Below, one piece after another: positions 5,949-7,634 of a stretch of 7,634 bases of DNA (the stretch's first letter is position 1; each line of letters starts with the position of its first letter). A program made the translations under genes and the position numbers. This DNA comes from Bacteroidales bacterium UBA4866 (GTDB lineage Bacteria > Bacteroidota > Bacteroidia > Bacteroidales > P3): positions 57,448 through 65,081 of the forward strand of contig DHDW01000028.1 in the NCBI GenBank assembly GCA_002399565.1. Reading direction: 5' to 3'. The notes under the pieces are model-generated. The model was not told the origin of the DNA and searched no databases. It worked only from the letters and a program-made list of their open reading frames with translations.

Positions 5949-7133
5949 ATGGAAAATCCAAAAGATTACGGTTTTAGCTCACAACTAATCCACTATAGTG
6001 GTCATCACGACGAATATAAAAGTGCAACAGTGCCAATTTATCAAACATCAACCTTTGCTTTTGAAAGTGCTGAAGATGGAGCAGAATGTTTTGCAGGAAC
6101 AAAGCAAGGATATATATACACAAGAATGGGAAATCCAACAGTTAAGGCATTAGAACGCCAAATTGCTGTTTTGGAACATGGATACGATTCAATAGCTTTT
6201 TCTTCAGGAATGGCTGCTGTTTCAACAGTTTACATGGCTTTGCTTAATTCAAATGAACACATGATAAGCTCAGCAGCAGTTTATGGAGCATCAAGAGTTA
6301 TGATGGAGCAACATTTATCTCGATTTGGAGTTCAATCTTCTTATGTAAATACTGCAGATTTAAATGAAATAAAGGCAGCAGTTAAGCCTAATACCAAAAT
6401 GATTTACATTGAAACACCAGCTAATCCAACAATGGACATAACAGACATTGAGGCTTGTGCAGAAATTGCTCATTCAATTGGTGCTGTTTTGGTTGTTGAC
6501 AATACTTTCTGTTCTCCTTATCTTCAAAACCCTATTGACTTGGGAGCAGATGTTGTTTTGCATTCCGTAACTAAGTTTATAAATGGACATGCTGATATTG
6601 TAGGCGGTATTGTTATTTCAAAAACAAAAGAACTTAACGACAAGATTAAAGGAATGATGTTTAACTTGGGTGGAAATATGGACCCTCATCAAGCTTATAT
6701 GGTAATTCGTGGAGTGAAAACTCTTGCAATCAGAATAGAAAGAGCACAAGAGAATGCAATTAAAGTTGCTGAATTTTTGGAAAACCATCCTAAGATAGAA
6801 TGGGTTAAATATCCTGGTTTAGCTTCATTTAATCAAAGAGATTTGGTTGCAAAACAAATGAAAGGAACAGGAACTATGATTAGTTTTGGACTAAAGGGAG
6901 GACTTGAATCAGGAAAGAAACTAATGGATAATGTTAAGATGTGTATTTTGGCAGTTTCTTTAGGAGGAATTGAAACTCTTATTCAACATCCAGCTTCAAT
7001 GACGCATTCCAAAATGACTCCAGAGGCTCGTAAGAGTGCAGGAATTGGAGAAGGAATGGTGCGTTTTTCTGTTGGAATTGAAGATGCTCAAGACATAATT
7101 GACGACTTACAACAAGCTTTAGATAATGCTTAA
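5949..7133 (+). CDS. PLP-dependent trans-sulfuration enzyme, methionine gamma-lyase-like
   Basis: At 394 residues the protein has the usual length for the Cys/Met metabolism PLP enzyme family, which acts in the cytoplasm as a tetramer. Visible family residues are Tyr57 and Arg59 in YTRMGNPT (phosphate contacts from the partner subunit), SSGMAA (86-90), Tyr112 stacking on PLP, Asp184 in VVDNTF, the PLP lysine Lys209 in HSVTKFINGH, and Arg372 for the substrate carboxylate. The overall sequence (ETPANPTMDI, AVSLGGIETLIQHPASMTH) is closest to methionine gamma-lyases, which split methionine to methanethiol, ammonia and 2-oxobutyrate. However, the catalytic cysteine of that group (Cys116 in Pseudomonas putida) is Ala114 here, and the Lys-Asp pair at 240-241 appears as Met-Phe (237-238). 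Cystathionine or homocysteine lyase, or an O-acylhomoserine sulfhydrylase, is therefore possible. A patatin gene follows after 33 nt. Confidence 0.85.
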   Translation: MENPKDYGFSSQLIHYSGHHDEYKSATVPIYQTSTFAFESAEDGAECFAGTKQGYIYTRMGNPTVKALERQIAVLEHGYDSIAFSSGMAAVSTVYMALLNSNEHMISSAAVYGASRVMMEQHLSRFGVQSSYVNTADLNEIKAAVKPNTKMIYIETPANPTMDITDIEACAEIAHSIGAVLVVDNTFCSPYLQNPIDLGADVVLHSVTKFINGHADIVGGIVISKTKELNDKIKGMMFNLGGNMDPHQAYMVIRGVKTLAIRIERAQENAIKVAEFLENHPKIEWVKYPGLASFNQRDLVAKQMKGTGTMISFGLKGGLESGKKLMDNVKMCILAVSLGGIETLIQHPASMTHSKMTPEARKSAGIGEGMVRFSVGIEDAQDIIDDLQQALDNA

Positions 7134-7166
7134 TTATCTTTTAACGATAAGAATAAATCATTATTA

Positions 7167-7634
7167 ATGAATAAGGCAATCCTTTTTGTTCTGTCGCTTC
7201 TAATGGCAATTTCACCTTGTTTTTCTCAAAGAACACAAAAGGTGGGATTAGTTCTTAGTGGTGGTGGAGCAAGAGGTCTTGCCCATATTGGAGCAATTCA
7301 AGCTTTGGAGGAAAATAATATCCCCATAGATTATGTTGCAGGCTCATCAGTAGGAGCAATTGTTGGAGCATTATATGCTTCTGGCTACAGCGTTGAACAA
7401 ATGAAAGGCTTATTTCTTTCTGAAGATTTTCAACGTTGGCTTTCGGGAAAAGTGGATAAAAACTATTCCTATTTCTACAAAGAAAACGAAAAAGATCCAG
7501 CTTTAGTAACATTCACTTTTGATACAAAAAATAAATTTAGATTTCAAATACCTTCTTCAGTAGTAAATCCAATTCAGATGGATTATGCTTTAATGGAAAT
7601 CTTTGCTGGAGCATCTGCAGTTGCTAATAATAAT
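7167..7634 (+). CDS. Patatin-like phospholipase, N-terminal part (cut by window end)
   Basis: The frame is open from the ATG at 7167 through the last base, giving 156 residues. A signal peptide ([20 protein letters not shown], cleavage before or after QR) indicates export. The patatin domain begins at once: the oxyanion loop SGGGARG (31-37), the [12 protein letters not shown] helix, and the nucleophile elbow G-S-S-V-G (59-63) with Ser61 as the expected nucleophile. The catalytic aspartate lies beyond the window. Family members hydrolyse acyl esters of lipids. Exported patatins in Gram-negatives often carry a C-terminal POTRA plus BamA-like barrel, but the missing part prevents me from saying so here. 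The 33-nt gap from the lyase allows co-transcription; I see no clear promoter in it. Confidence 0.9.
   Translation, partial: MNKAILFVLSLLMAISPCFSQRTQKVGLVLSGGGARGLAHIGAIQALEENNIPIDYVAGSSVGAIVGALYASGYSVEQMKGLFLSEDFQRWLSGKVDKNYSYFYKENEKDPALVTFTFDTKNKFRFQIPSSVVNPIQMDYALMEIFAGASAVANNN

Noticed and set aside
7134..7150. Terminator between the lyase and patatin genes
   Set aside because: TTATC/GATAA gives only a five-pair, A-T-rich stem with no T tract; too weak to call.
7255..7512. Antisense open frame opposite the patatin gene
   Set aside because: The plus strand encodes clear patatin motifs over the same bases, so the antisense frame is a shadow.

Overview
The window looks like a chromosomal segment of a member of the Bacteroidota. 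It is AT-rich, and the short leaders before its genes show no obvious Shine-Dalgarno sequence. Two genes are preceded by matches to the Bacteroidota -7 promoter motif TAnnTTTG. It encodes PorQ, a protein of the type IX secretion system, which is restricted to this phylum. The remaining genes (methylmalonyl-CoA mutase, a methionine gamma-lyase-like enzyme, small outer-membrane barrels with 'Q' right after the signal peptide, a secreted patatin) also fit an anaerobic or fermentative Bacteroidota. I cannot name a genus.

Layout. Positions 1-219 are non-coding and hold two short repeat arrays: a pair of 21-nt units built on a palindrome, then three copies of an 11-nt core spaced exactly 22 nt apart. 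porQ lies on the minus strand (220-1248). A 110-bp divergent region separates it from two tandem, full-length paralogous outer-membrane beta-barrel genes on the plus strand (1359-2237 and 2257-3096). A strong bidirectional terminator hairpin (3123-3165) separates these from the convergent methylmalonyl-CoA mutase gene (minus, 3193-5340). A 608-bp non-coding region follows (5341-5948). It carries outward-facing promoters at its two ends and, in the middle, a second 22-nt-period array (four copies of a different 11-nt core) bracketed by inverted repeats. A PLP-dependent trans-sulfuration enzyme (5949-7133) and the first 156 codons of a patatin-like phospholipase (7167 to the window end) complete the window.

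How the genes may work together. porQ and the barrel genes serve the outer membrane, and the patatin is predicted to be exported. The lyase-like enzyme and the mutase could be metabolically linked: methionine or homoserine cleavage gives 2-oxobutyrate, which can become propionyl-CoA and enter or leave the methylmalonyl-CoA/succinyl-CoA interconversion done by the mutase. This link is inference from family knowledge and gene position.

The most unusual content is non-coding. Two unrelated 11-nt cores in two distant intergenic regions are organised identically (11-nt invariant core, 11-nt spacer, 22-nt period), and each array lies next to a pair of 21-nt repeats. I do not recognise this as a described element.
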